Source of the DNA: Strigamia acuminata
Taxonomy: Eukaryota > Arthropoda > Chilopoda > Geophilomorpha > Linotaeniidae
Direction: 5' to 3'
NCBI GenBank assembly: GCA_949358305.1
Contig: OX442324.1
Coordinates: 1,098,501-1,162,500, forward strand
DNA: 64,000 nt
Made by a program: the position numbers and the translations under genes. The stretch's first letter is position 1. Every line of letters starts with the position of its first letter. Below, one piece after another: positions 1 through 10,733 of this stretch. The notes beneath the pieces are model-generated. The model was not told the DNA's origin. It ran no database searches and was given only the letters and a program-made list of their open reading frames with translations.

Positions 1-589
1 CAGGGCGTTTATTTATTACCAAGGCGGGATGTGAGGCGCGAATGAAAGCCCAAGTTGGACATTGCCTCGAATAAACGCCGGGGCGTTTATTTATTTCCAA
101 GACGGGAAGTGAGGCGAGATGATGCGGTGCGACGTATTCAAGGGGGTATTCAAGGCAGTACGCCATGTTTTCCACTATTATTCAAGGCCATGTTTTCCAG
201 TATTTTATTTTTACCATTTTGTAAGTTTATTGCAATATGTATAAAGTTTAGTGCTTTTTGTATGAAGAGTAGTATTCTTTGTGTAATGTGTCTTTATAAA
301 CATCACACACAACGGTTTTTTCTGTTTTCTTCATGTTTATGTTTCGTGTATGCACGTGAAGCCCTGGCACATCTGTCGAACACCTGTACGCATTTGGACG
401 CGCTCAGGGCGCTACATCGCGTGCTGAAACGCGCTGACGGCGCTACATCACGCATAGTAGCATATATATCACACACATTTCGCGCCCACGACAAAGTACG
501 AACTCATGGCGATCACCAAAGAACATTTACTCTTCCACACACGTTTTATTTTCTCACAGTCCTGTACACATTTAACTTGCGCGCGCACT
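1..589. repeat. Outer arm of large inverted-repeat family
   Basis: Non-coding repeat. Bases 61-118 carry a dispersed hairpin motif with the palindrome ATAAACGCCGGGGCGTTTAT bracketed by GCCTC and GAGGC; bases 1-40 are the right half of another copy. From about 120 to 589 the sequence matches, in reverse complement, 21955-22800 on the other side of the window (for example the tracts around TTAACTTGCGCGCGCACTTGC and around CGCGCCCACGACAAAG). An open frame of about 280 codons starts in this stretch and runs past 589 into the tandem repeat; it is rejected as a gene because its second part is shared by non-coding repeat copies. The element probably continues left of the window. Confidence 0.75.
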
Positions 590-2275
590 TGCTAATGCTA
601 CGGTCGACGGCGATTCGCATGCGCTATCCGCTGTATCAAACCCCAAATACCGATAAAAAATCGCAGAAAACACTAATCTCGACCCAAAAACCGCCAAAAT
701 TACCCTCAACACACGCCAACAACCTTCCACCACTTAAATTACACCGGAAAAAAACAATTTCAAACCGAAAAATCAACAAAAAAGGCCAAAAAAATATTGC
801 AAACAAAGAGAAAAGATCAATTATCGAGGCAAATCCCCACCACAAAACAACGCATCGCCGGTATACACTTAAGCGTACAGTGCACAACACTACTGTTTAT
901 TTTCAATGATCCAATAAATAAAATTTGAAACAAAGTTGAGTGGAATTGTACGTTTCTTGTATATTAAAGTTTTTATTTTGTTTGTTTACACCTAATTTTT
1001 TTTTTCCATCATAGAATGGCGACTCGATACTTTTGTAGCTCGAATTCACTTCGTAAACGTGGTCGGTGTTCATCACGCGTCAATGCGCTCGTGCAATAGT
1101 ATAGGCGCGCATACGATTTGATGCGCGCAAAACTTGCAAAACTTGCACGGAATTTGGGCAATTTTTGACAAATTTCAGAAGATTTTTGCCTGTATTTGAC
1201 AAATTTCAGAAGATTTTTGCCTATATTTGACAAATTTCAGAAGATTTCCTCAATCCTCAAACATTTGCTGAAATTTCTCAAACATTTTCTAAAATTAATT
1301 GAAATCTGTCTGAAATTTGTCTGGAATTTGTCAAATATTGTCAAAAATCCGTGGAAATTTGTAAAATACTGGCAAAAATCCATGTAAATTTGTCAAAAAT
1401 TGCCATAATTCGGTGCAAATTGTGTTAGATATTGGAAAAATTTATTTTAACGCTTCCAACGCGCCAGTAAATCGCGCGTGCACACGCATGGATTTTTCGT
1501 CATAGTTGGATGCGCGCAAACCTCACGTAACTTGCGCCAAAATTTGGCAATTTTTGACAAATTTCAGCAGATTTTTGCCAGTATTTGACAAATTTCCACT
1601 GATTTTTGACAATATTTGACCCAACAACTGCGCCACGTTCCAGGCGCCGGTTTAGGCATTTTAGACCCGTTTTAGACCGTTTTAGATGGCGAAAACGTTC
1701 TCTCCATCATTTTCTACCCCTGGGTGAGGTTTTCAGCGTTCATGATTGATGAAAAAGCTGTTTTCTAACTAGCTGTCCCATTGCTAGTTTTGGCGTCAGG
1801 TTTTAGCAACCTTCCGATCCGACTCTGTCGTCTGCACGACCTCCAAGACTGTTTTAGGGTTAATTTGAGTCAAATAATTCATTCTGGGGGTTGTTTTGGG
1901 TTTTTTACAAGTGTGTTTTTGTAGTTTTTATTGGTTTCAAACATTGTCAATTCTTTATACAAGTGTAACTTTCATTTCTCTGTATTTTGAGAACTTTGCA
2001 TTGCAGCAAAGTTCATTTCTTGCCCCTTAATTATTGTGTAATTGTTGGTTTTGAAGCCCGTTTTTTAACAATAACTTTATTTGAAGTGCCTATTGTTTCA
2101 GGCACGTGCTTCCACGTGTCTTTTATTGTTGAGCAATTTCTTGGGCAGTTGCGCTCCTGTTGCTAGCATTGCCGCGCGTTCTCCGCGCGCGTACTCGCGT
2201 TTCGCATCACACACATTCGGATTCGATGGCCTATCGCGGCGGCACATTGTGTGGCATAGCGCGGCACGTTGCAAT
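590..2275 (+). repeat. 1,686-bp direct repeat, copy 1
   Basis: First of two near-identical tandem copies (period 1,686 bp). It starts near CTAATGCTACGGTCGACGG and includes an AT-rich tract, a GC-rich tract and, at about 1140-1640, a degenerate minisatellite of TTTGACAAATTTCAG-type words about 26 bp apart. The short open frames here are carried equally by both copies and by the inverted copy at 20.1-21.9 kb, and look like repeat shadows. Differences between copies are scattered single bases and a few small indels. Confidence 0.9.
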
Positions 2276-3961
2276 TGCTAATGCTACGGTCGACGGCGAT
2301 TCGCATGCGCTATCCGCTGCATCAAACCCCAAATACCGATAAAAAATCGCAGAAAACACTAATCCCGACCCAAAAACCGCCAAAATTACCCTCAACACAC
2401 GCCAACAACCTTCCACCACTTAAATTACACCGGAAAAAAACAATTTCAAACCGAAAAATCAACAAAAAAGGCCAAAAAAATATTGCAAACAAAGAGAAAA
2501 GATCAATTATCGAGGCAAATCCCCACCACAAAACAACGCATCGCCGGTATACACTTAAGCGTACAGTGCACAACACTACTGTTTATTTTCAATGATCCAA
2601 TAAATAAAATTTGAAACAAAGTTGAGTGGAATTGTACGTTTCTTGTATATTAAAGTTTTTATTTTGTTTGTTTACACCTAATTTTTTTTTTCCATCATAG
2701 AATGGCGACTCGATACTTTTGTAGCTCGAATTCACTTCGTAAACGTGGTCGGTGTTCATCACGCGTCAATGCGCTCGTGCAATAGTATAGGCGCGCATAC
2801 GATTTGATGCGCGCAAAACTTGCAAAACTTGCACGGAATTTGGGCAATTTTTGACAAATTTCAGCAGATTTTTGCCTGTATTTGACAAATTTCAGAAGAT
2901 TTTTGCCTATATTTGACAAATTTCAGAAGATTTCCTCAATCCTCAAACATTTGCTGAAATTTCTCATAAAATTTCTAAAATTAATTGAAATTTGTCTGAA
3001 ATTTGTCTGGAATTTGTCAAATATTGTCAAAAATCCGTGGAAATTTGTCAAATACTGGCAAAAATCCATGTAAATTTGTCAAAAATTGCCATAATTCGGT
3101 GCAAATTGTGTTAGATATTGGAAAAATTTATTTTAACGCTTCCAACGCGCCAGTAAATCGCGCGTGCACACGCATGGATTTTTCGTCATAGTTGGATGCG
3201 CGCAAACCTCACGTAACTTGCGCCAAAATTTGGCAATTTTTGACAAATTTCAGCAGATTTTTGCCAGTATTTGACAAATTTCCACTGATTTTTGACAATA
3301 TTTGACCCAACAACTGCGCCACGTTCCAGGCGCCGGTTTAGGCATTTTAGACCCGTTTTAGACCGTTTTAGATGGCGAAAACGTTCTCTCCATCATTTTC
3401 TACCCCTGGGTGAGGTTTTCAGCGTTCATGATTGATGAAAAAGCTGTTTTCTAACTAGCTGTCCCATTGCTAGTTTTGGCGTCAGGTTTTAGCAACCTTC
3501 CGATCCGACTCTGTCGTCTGCACGACCTCCAAGACTGTTTTAGGGTTAATTTGAGTCAAATAATTCATTCTGGGGGTTGTTTTGGGTTTTTTACAAGTGT
3601 GTTTTTGTAGTTTTTATTGGTTTCAAACATTGTCAATTCTTTATACAAGTGTAACTTTCATTTCTCTGTATTTTGAGAACTTTGCATTGCAGCAAAGTTC
3701 ATTTCTTGCCCCTTAATTATTGTGTAATTGTTGGTTTTCAAGCCCGTTTTTTAACAATAACTTTATTTGAAGTGCCTATTGTTTCAGGCACGTGCTTCCA
3801 CGTGCCTTTTATTGTTGAGCAATTTCTTGGGCAGTTGCGCTCCTGTTGCTAGCATTGCCGCGCGTTCTCCGCGCGCGTACTCGCGCGTTTCGCATCACAC
3901 ACATTCGGGTTCAATGGCCTATCGCGGCGGCACATTGTGTGGCATAGCGCGGCACGTTGCA
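2276..3961 (+). repeat. 1,686-bp direct repeat, copy 2
   Basis: Second tandem copy, directly abutting the first. Its reverse complement is at about 20190-21876, so this copy is the inner one of the inverted pair. The right-hand arm has only one copy, so the duplication is specific to the left arm. Confidence 0.9.
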
Positions 3962-4130
3962 ATTACGTGACGTGGCACGTTGCTGTTACGTGACGCGATA
4001 GCCAGTATTTAAGCAGGGGATTCCATCATCGTTTACACAAATGCGCATTGCAACGTGGAGGCGCATTCGAGTCCTTTTCCCAAGCGTTGAAAAAGGACAA
4101 AACTCGTATTCGATTCGAAAGCGAATCGAA
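3962..4130 (+). repeat. Arm neck with TATA-like site
   Basis: Links the 1.7-kb repeat to the 56-bp arrays and is repeated in reverse complement at about 20060-20190. It has two imperfect repeats of the word GCACGTTGC(A/T)(A/G)TTACGTGACG, then GTATTTAAGCAGGGGATTCC, which resembles a TATA box followed by a start region. A promoter here is possible, but no gene follows it. Confidence 0.5.
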
Positions 4131-4395
4131 TACGATTTTTTCCTTTTTCAACGCAAAATTGTATTCGATTCGCTTTCGAATTGAATACGAGTTTTGCCCT
4201 TCTTCAACGCGAAATCGTATTCGACTCGCTTTCGAGTCGAATGCGAATTTTTCCCTTCTTCAACGCGAAATCGTATTCGACTCGCTTTCGAGTCGAATGC
4301 GAATTTTGCCCTTCTTCAACGCGAAATCGTATTCGACTCGCTTTCGAGTCGAATGCGAATTTTGCCCTTCTTCAACGCGAAATCGTATTCGACTC
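4131..4395. repeat. 56-bp hairpin array, about 5 units
   Basis: Tandem 56-bp units. Each has GAAATCGTATTCGACTCG, a short TTTC-type loop, CGAGTCGAATGCGA and TTTTGCCCTTCTTCAACGC. The first half of each unit is its own inverted repeat. Unit starts are seen at 4211, 4267, 4323 and 4379. Because 56 is not a multiple of three, a long open frame passes through all three phases in turn and gives Arg/Ser/Phe-rich low-complexity peptides. These are not genes. Confidence 0.9.
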
Positions 4396-5328
4396 GCATT
4401 CGAATCGATTACGATTTTTGTCCTTTCTCAAGGCGATCTCGACTTTGATTCGTATTCGAGTTGTTACGAGTTCGTATTTTGATCGTATTCGAATCGAATT
4501 CAACTCGCATTCGAATCGTATATGAGATGGTCGATGATTTTTGTTTCCCGGACTTTGATTCGTATTCGAGTTGTTACGAGTTCGTATTTTGATCGTATTC
4601 GTATTCGAATCGAATTCGAATCAAATACGAATCGAATTCGAGTCGTATTCGAGATAGTCGATGACCCGTTTCCGGACTTTGACTCGTACGACTCGTATTC
4701 GAGATGTATTCGAGATGTACTCGAATCGTATTCGAGTCGCATTCGAGATGGTCGATGATTTCCACTCGCTCGTATACGGGTTGTATACGAGCTCGTAATC
4801 GTAAACGAATCGTTTACAAGTCGTATACAAGTTGTATACGACTTGTATACAACTCGTATACGAACGAAGTTTGGAAAATCCACCAAATACTTACTACGAC
4901 ATGAAAACACATAGTAGTCACATACGTCTTATTTAGCAATTGTGTTTTCACAATTTTCACTCGTATACGAACTGTATACAAGTCGTATACAACTTGTATA
5001 CGACTTGTAAACGATTCGTTTACGATTACGAGCTCGTATACAACCCGTATACGAGCGAGTGGAAATCATCGACCATCTCGAATGCGACTCGAATACGATT
5101 CGAATACATCTCGAATACATCTCGAATACGAGTCGTACGAGTCAAAGTCCGGAAACGGGTCATCGAATATCTCGAATACGACTCGAATTCGATTCGAATT
5201 CGATTCGTATTCGATTCGAATTCGATTCGAATACGAATACGATCAAAATACGAACTCGTAACGACTCGAATACGAATCAAAGTCGAGATCGCCTTGAGAA
5301 AGGACAAAAATCGTAATCGATTCGAATG
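4396..5328. repeat. Palindrome of TCGTATTCGA/GTATACGA repeats with a central spacer
   Basis: Two arms (about 4396-4868 and 4965-5328) are reverse complements around a spacer near 4870-4960 (TTTGGAAAATCCACC ... ATAGTAGTCACATACG). Arms are made of short words such as GTATTCGAGATG, TCGTATACGAGC and GTATACAAGTTGTATACG. The left arm is longer because it holds an additional internal segment. The right arm stops abruptly at about 5328 inside a gypsy RNase H gene. By symmetry with the right-hand copy, a 56-bp array should follow but is missing. Confidence 0.85.
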
Positions 5329-7424
5329 CGGCAGCCAGACCTGTAGCTTACGCAAGCAGAGTACTGAGAGGAGCGGAGAAGCGTTACACAACGCCAGAAC
5401 TTGAATGCCTCGCAGTCGTGTGGGCTATTGATCGTTTTAAACCATATTTAGAATATGGTACTTTTACACTCGAGTCAGATGCTGAAGCATTAAAATGGCT
5501 TATGCGAACGCCTGAGCCATCTGGAAAATTTGGTCGATGGGCCTTAAGAATCCAGTGTGGTGCCTTTAAGATTGTATTTCGAAAGGGTGCTTGTAACCAA
5601 GTTGCAGACGCACTCTCAAGAGCTCCATTAGGAGAGAAAGACATTCCTCTTCGTGATCATGTGGAAATAAATCAGTATTGGCCAGAATGGGACGGCAATC
5701 CTTCGATTTCTTTAAATCGTGCTCCAGGAAAGTCAGAATATTTAGCAAATGTTCGTGTCCACTTTTCAGAAAATTCTAAAGAATATTCTGAAGAAAGGGA
5801 GGGGGAGGAGATACAAGAAACTTTGTATAGTGCTCTCACAGATGTGATAAAAGAAGTCCCACCTACAAGAAGGGAAATAATTGATGCGCAGTTAGTCGAC
5901 ACTGAATGTAAACGCATTCGAGAGTATCTTTTATTCGACAGAATTGTTGGAATTCCGAAATCGGAAATAAAAGAATGGAAAAACAAAGTTAGAAACTATT
6001 GTTTAGACAAAAAGGAAGATGATGGCGATCAAATGATCATTTTCTTTAATCCTTCATTTGAAGAAGAGCTCAACGACTCTGGTAACGGCTTCAAAGCGGT
6101 TGTTCCCAGTTCACTCATAAAGCGAGTGCTTTTCGCCTGTCATGGTCACCCCTTGAGCGGCCACGCAGGCATGAGTAAAACTCGAGAAAACTCGATTGAT
6201 TTACTACTGGCCAGGAATGAGCCGAAGCGTAAGAAATTACGTTAAAAGCTGCCCACATTGTAGTCAATACAAACCGGATCAGCAGAAAAAGCGTGCAGGT
6301 CCTTACGTACCTCATAACATGACCAACCCCTGGGAACATATTAATATGGACTTAATGGGGCCAAAACCAGCTGGGAGATCCCAAAACCAGTACGTTTTCG
6401 TCATATCCGACCGGCTCATACGAGCACTTATCATGCTCAGGCTAACCCGACAGAGCGAGCCAACAGGGACATTAAGATTTTATTGGCAATTTACACTGAT
6501 GTGCACACCCAATGGCCGCGATATTTAGACGAATTTGCGTTTGTAATTCGTAATAATAAATCGGATGCAACGAATTCGACACCGATGTTGCTGAATACGG
6601 GGAGAATTGTTACCTTACCTTTCGATCCGAGAATTCTCAGGCATGCCAATCCATTTGAGAAGCATAACCCTGAGAAATATGTTCGAGAATTACTTGACAT
6701 ACTACGTAGAGCGCATCAAGAGATGCACAGAAGAATTCAATTGAATTACGAAAGACATCGTAAGATTCACGAACAAAAGTTCACAATTGTTGAATTCGAA
6801 GTTGGAGATTTAGTTTGGAAACAAACTCACATTCTCTCGTGCGCAGATAAAAAGATCTCCGCAGGTCTTGCTGAGAAGCGGGACGGCCCTTGGGAGATTG
6901 TCGAAATGCTCCCAGGTAGCGCGTATAAATTACGCAAACTTGCTGATGGTTCAATAGAAAAATCAGTGAACATTAAGGCTTTATATCCTTATACGCCGTT
7001 ATATCCAATTGAAACTTGGAAAATAGGGCAGAAAACTGCTTCAAATACAGATCAGGAAAATCCTAAATGGATGGACGAAAGTAATGAACTTCCGTCACCA
7101 CCTGTTCAAGAGGAAATAATTCCTGAGACTCCTACGGAAGTTCCGATGGAATTATCCGACTCGCCTCAAGTACAGACTAAAAAATCTGTACAAGAAAAGT
7201 CTAAACATAGACATCGACAGCGATTAATTGCTGTAGAGAAGAAAGCAGCAGTGGAACGAGGAGAACCTCTAAAGAAACCTCCTCGCAAACCACGTAAACC
7301 CCAGAAACTAGTTGAACGAACTAGCACGCGTCCTCGAAGAGAACGAGTTCCAAATCCGAAATATTCAGATGAAAATTTCGTGCGAAATATTACGGCAGTA
7401 TTTAGGAAGCCTTATCAACAATGA
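5329..7424 (+). pseudogene. Ty3/gypsy-1 pol remnant (RNase H and integrase)
   Basis: The frame open at the repeat junction begins in the connection between RT and RNase H: PVAYASR, then YTTPELECLAVVWA and FTLESDAEALKWL, typical of Ty3/gypsy RNase H. It goes on to the linker and the integrase zinc-binding region (HGHPLSGHAGMSKTR, YYWPGMS, CPHCSQYK) and the first catalytic Asp (NMDLMGPKP). Breaks are a one-base frame shift near 6190 and a further break near 6400-6440, where a deletion removes the middle of the integrase core including the second catalytic Asp. The frame resumes at NPTERANRD, which holds the Glu. The C-terminus (6.8-7.0 kb) has a GPY/F-like stretch (RDGPWEIVEMLPGSAYKL) and a basic tail, with no chromodomain. 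RT, protease and gag are missing, cut away by the repeat on the left. Confidence 0.9.
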
Positions 7425-8522
7425 GATAAAAATCTCAAAGTTATCTAGGATTTAATAAAGTTTTATTTAAAACTTGGTGTGTGCTTATTTACATGTCTAA
7501 ATTCGTGTAGTGATTTATAATCTCAACACCGGGGGACATAATAAACACATTCTCGTCAGATTTATATTAAAATATAAATTTGTATCGAAATTAATTAGTT
7601 TCGATAGATTATCTCATTTGATTCATTTTATTTGAGATTTGCAAGTATTTTTTGATTAAAAAATACGAAGATTTACTTGAAACAAGTGATCTCGTCTTCT
7701 TACGAAGACACGTGATTATCGAAGTGCGATTAAACCTCGAACCCGATTAAAAGGGGATAAAAAATCCCAGGGTTCATTGCACACACACACTTCAACACGT
7801 GGACACCGGTCTACTCGTCTCTACCTTTTCTTCGCACGTCGAGAAAGATTTAAACGAACGGACTTATCCATTAAGTGAGAGTTTGCGGAAATTTAGGAAT
7901 TCCTAAAAAACGATAGTTACGTAAGTAAATCTTGAATTCTTTTTCAAAGAGTTGTAAAATGTTCGTAACACTTGTATACGGCGTCCCGATAAAAGTTTTG
8001 ATTAAAACTGGGAAAATTCACGTGTAGTTATAAACGTGACTTAGCTAATTTAGCGGGGAAATTAATTATTCTATCGAATAAATTAGATGGCTTGAATTTA
8101 GACAAGTAGTTGTTATTTTAAGCGTAGTAGCACTAATTTAAATTAAGTCGCGGTCGAGGCTTGGGTAATTTTAATCGTAATAAATTCCCCAACCGAAGTT
8201 TATTCGGTATTTTATTTTCACTCACACGTGGAATGGAATAATTAATTATTCAGAACTAGAGTTTCTATGGAAAAGTTAGCTAAAAGAATTTTCGAGAGAA
8301 AACTCAACCAGTTGCGATTTTGAAAAATCCTTCGGGCGAGTCTATTCTCTTGTCGTAAACACAAGGGGACATGAGTCATTAAGTGTCATGTGATACAAGT
8401 TATAAATAACTCGGTTTACACGAAGTTGTTACGAACGTATTTTTTGCAATTTTTTGAATACAAAGAATTTTGGGAGTTTGGAAGCGAAAATTGTTTTAAT
8501 AAATGATTTATTCTATTTTAGA
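7425..8522 (+). other. gypsy-1 region between pol and ORF3: second PPT-like site, possible promoter and intron
   Basis: No coding region seen. AATAAAG-type signals follow the pol stop. At about 7527-7541 ACACCGGGGGACATA resembles the real polypurine tract at 10722. At about 7750 AAAAGGGGATAAAAAATCCC is TATA-like, with CA-rich start-like sequence after it. TTACGTAAGTAAATC near 7920 is a good 5' splice donor. The region ends with a pyrimidine-rich tract and TATTTTAG just before the ORF3 start. One reading is a short leader exon joined to ORF3 through an intron of about 600 bp. Confidence 0.5.
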
Positions 8523-10016
8523 ATGGGTTCGAATAAACACCATTCTAAACGAAGTCATCGTCGGCATCGACGAAGTTCCAGCTCCAGCTCATCCACCTCG
8601 ACGGAGGGAGAACAGCGTCGTTCCGCCGAACGAAATTTGATGAGGTTGCAACAAATTGCACCTGTGCCGACGTTCAACCTGACGCCGCTTCAATTAGCCG
8701 CGCTGAATTGGATTGGCTCGCACCCGGAATGCCTTCCGCTCGATATGCAAGCGAATGCGCCGTTGCCAACGGAAGTTCTTCCTGGGATAAGTGCCCAGCT
8801 GACTATTTCTGAGCCTGCTCCAATGGCCCAACTGGCCCCGCTCGCGCAAGTGGTACACCCGCCGACTAACGTCATCAGTGTCCCGTTGGCTCCACACACG
8901 CCAGTGTTCCAGCCACCCGTAGCAAGTGTTCCGCCAATAGTCGCGAATACTTCCGTCGTTAGTGCGCCAGTTACATCGGTAACTACGAATCCAGGATGGA
9001 TTCCCGCCGGAGCAGAGTCGTCTGCCTCTTCGTCTGGATGGACGGAACCTCCGCCAGGAGCTTTTCGTATACCGGCGTCGACGACCCGTCCCAACGCGCA
9101 GCGCATGGCTTATAAAGCCAAGAAGAAGGACGAGGCGGCCCAAAAGCGCCGTGAGCAGTGTGCGCGGGATATTGCGCAGGGAATTCCCCACGACAATATT
9201 GTTACCGACCAGGCGACGGAGACCATCTGTCCGTTTTGTGTTGGTTGTGGTTGGTGTTGCGGTGCTTCCGCCGGCTCTTCTCTTATGAGATGCCCCAACT
9301 GCCGAGGCACGAAGGTGCGACCGCGCTCAGAGCCCTGGCGCAAGGAGGTGGAACCCCACGTCGTGAAGGGGATGAAGCCGAATGAGAAGAGATGTTGGGT
9401 TCACTGCCCAATTTGTCGCGTGTTTCTCAACGCTCGAGGAGAAGCTGTTTACATCGACCCCAGGTTCCTCACGAAGGAACGAGCCGCTGCCAATGCAGGA
9501 CTGACGGTCGAAGCTTTCCGACACCCGCCTTCATCGACTGCCTCGGAGATTTCGGAGGAAACGGTGCAAGAAGTTGAGAGCGTCGAGGAAGAAGTGGTAA
9601 CTCGTCCGAGAACCATGTCTCGTGGGCGAGGATGCCTTACACTGGACAGAGCTAAAGCAATTGCCCAGGAGCAGCGACAAAACATCGTCGCCCGTGGACG
9701 AGCCCGTCGGCTCCAGAAGATTGTGTCGGAGCAAGGTAAACAACCGGAGGTTCCTCCAGTGGCCAAGTCGGATATTTCCGACGAGTCGAAGTACGAGGAT
9801 GCCGAGGAAAACCCGATTTCCATCGTTGACTTCGTGGCTGATCTTTTGGAAGATTTGCCGTTCCCTCCACCGAGTCCGGAGGAAGTGGAGAAACCCGAGG
9901 AAGCAGTATTTTCCGCCGTTTCCACCGAAGCGACTGAAGAATCTTCAGATTTCCTAACTTCGACCGAAGTTGAGAAACCGGTTGAGAAGTCGACTGACGT
10001 CGAGAAGAAGGAGTAG
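8523..10016 (+). CDS. gypsy-1 ORF3: accessory protein with DnaJ-like CxxCxGxG zinc finger
   Basis: About 497 residues. The ATG at 8523 is preferred over an in-frame ATG at 8454 because it directly follows a 3' splice acceptor (TATTTTAG), and the second gypsy copy has the same arrangement. In order: a basic Ser/His/Arg tract (KRSHRRHRRSSSSSSS, likely nuclear or RNA-binding), a Pro/Val-rich middle, then a Cys-rich module from about residue 236: CPFCVGCGW, then CPNCRGTK (about 257), then CPICRVFL and AVYIDPRF (about 296). CxxCxGxG pairs are typical of DnaJ zinc fingers. The C-terminus is Lys/Glu-rich and acidic. It lies between pol and the 3' LTR, where env sits in retroviruses, but no signal peptide or membrane segment is seen. 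The relative at 44.8-53.1 kb supports a real gene. Function unknown. Confidence 0.75.
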   Translation: MGSNKHHSKRSHRRHRRSSSSSSSTSTEGEQRRSAERNLMRLQQIAPVPTFNLTPLQLAALNWIGSHPECLPLDMQANAPLPTEVLPGISAQLTISEPAPMAQLAPLAQVVHPPTNVISVPLAPHTPVFQPPVASVPPIVANTSVVSAPVTSVTTNPGWIPAGAESSASSSGWTEPPPGAFRIPASTTRPNAQRMAYKAKKKDEAAQKRREQCARDIAQGIPHDNIVTDQATETICPFCVGCGWCCGASAGSSLMRCPNCRGTKVRPRSEPWRKEVEPHVVKGMKPNEKRCWVHCPICRVFLNARGEAVYIDPRFLTKERAAANAGLTVEAFRHPPSSTASEISEETVQEVESVEEEVVTRPRTMSRGRGCLTLDRAKAIAQEQRQNIVARGRARRLQKIVSEQGKQPEVPPVAKSDISDESKYEDAEENPISIVDFVADLLEDLPFPPPSPEEVEKPEEAVFSAVSTEATEESSDFLTSTEVEKPVEKSTDVEKKE

Positions 10017-10721
10017 AGATTAACATTTGTTTTTTCGAGTGGATATTTTACGTTAAAAAATATGCCAAGTGTTGTTTGTTGTGTTTTCAAGTGAAATTCC
10101 GTTTATTTTCGAATTAAGAATAATTTGTTTAAATGTTTGAAGATTTTTGAACTAATTATTAATATTCCTAAGAATAAGTTTAATTTGAAAATTGGATTCA
10201 AGTTTGAATTCAATTTATTCTGTTGATCTTGATTATTTTCATAATAAGATGTGTTTTGAATTACATAATGATTTGTGTGTTTTGTTTTCACTTTGATCAA
10301 AGTTAAAAAGATTTCGAGTTGAAGTCAGTTTTCATTTTTATAACAATCGTAATAAAGAATGATTCGTAGTTTAGATTTGATAAATAAAGTTTTGCATAAA
10401 TTTATTTAATGTCTCATCTAACTTATATAAACTACAGAGAAGTTTATTTTGATCGAAGAAGTTAAGATTTCCATCGAAATCCGCACTGTCGAACATGAGT
10501 ACAAGTTCGGACGAGTTCATTTCGTTGCTTGGCAACCAGGAGATGTGCTGTGCGGAAAAGCCGATTAGTTTAATCGTTTGCGATGTTTCTGAAAAGAAAT
10601 AGTTGATTAATTTTGAATAAATTAAGCGATACGAGTTAAGTCTGATAATTCAATAGAATTTGGTGAACATTTCTTAAGATATTAAGAATGACAATTAAAG
10701 AGTTGGAAACTCTATGCTTGT
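10017..10721 (+). other. gypsy-1 3' non-coding region
   Basis: AT-rich sequence between the ORF3 stop and the polypurine tract. AATAAAG near 10384 could be a poly(A) signal for an ORF3 message. No coding potential seen on either strand beyond a 65-codon low-complexity frame. Confidence 0.6.
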
Positions 10722-10733
10722 CACCGGGGGATG
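10722..10733 (+). promoter_or_regulatory. gypsy-1 polypurine tract
   Basis: CACCGGGGGATG directly before TGTGACGG, the LTR start. The second gypsy copy has AAGGGGGATG before TGTGACAA at the same place. Plus-strand DNA synthesis would be primed here. Confidence 0.8.

Noticed and set aside
55-909. 284-codon plus-strand frame
   Set aside because: Its second half is the 1.7-kb repeat that recurs at 2276 and inverted at 21.6 kb with changes that do not respect the frame.
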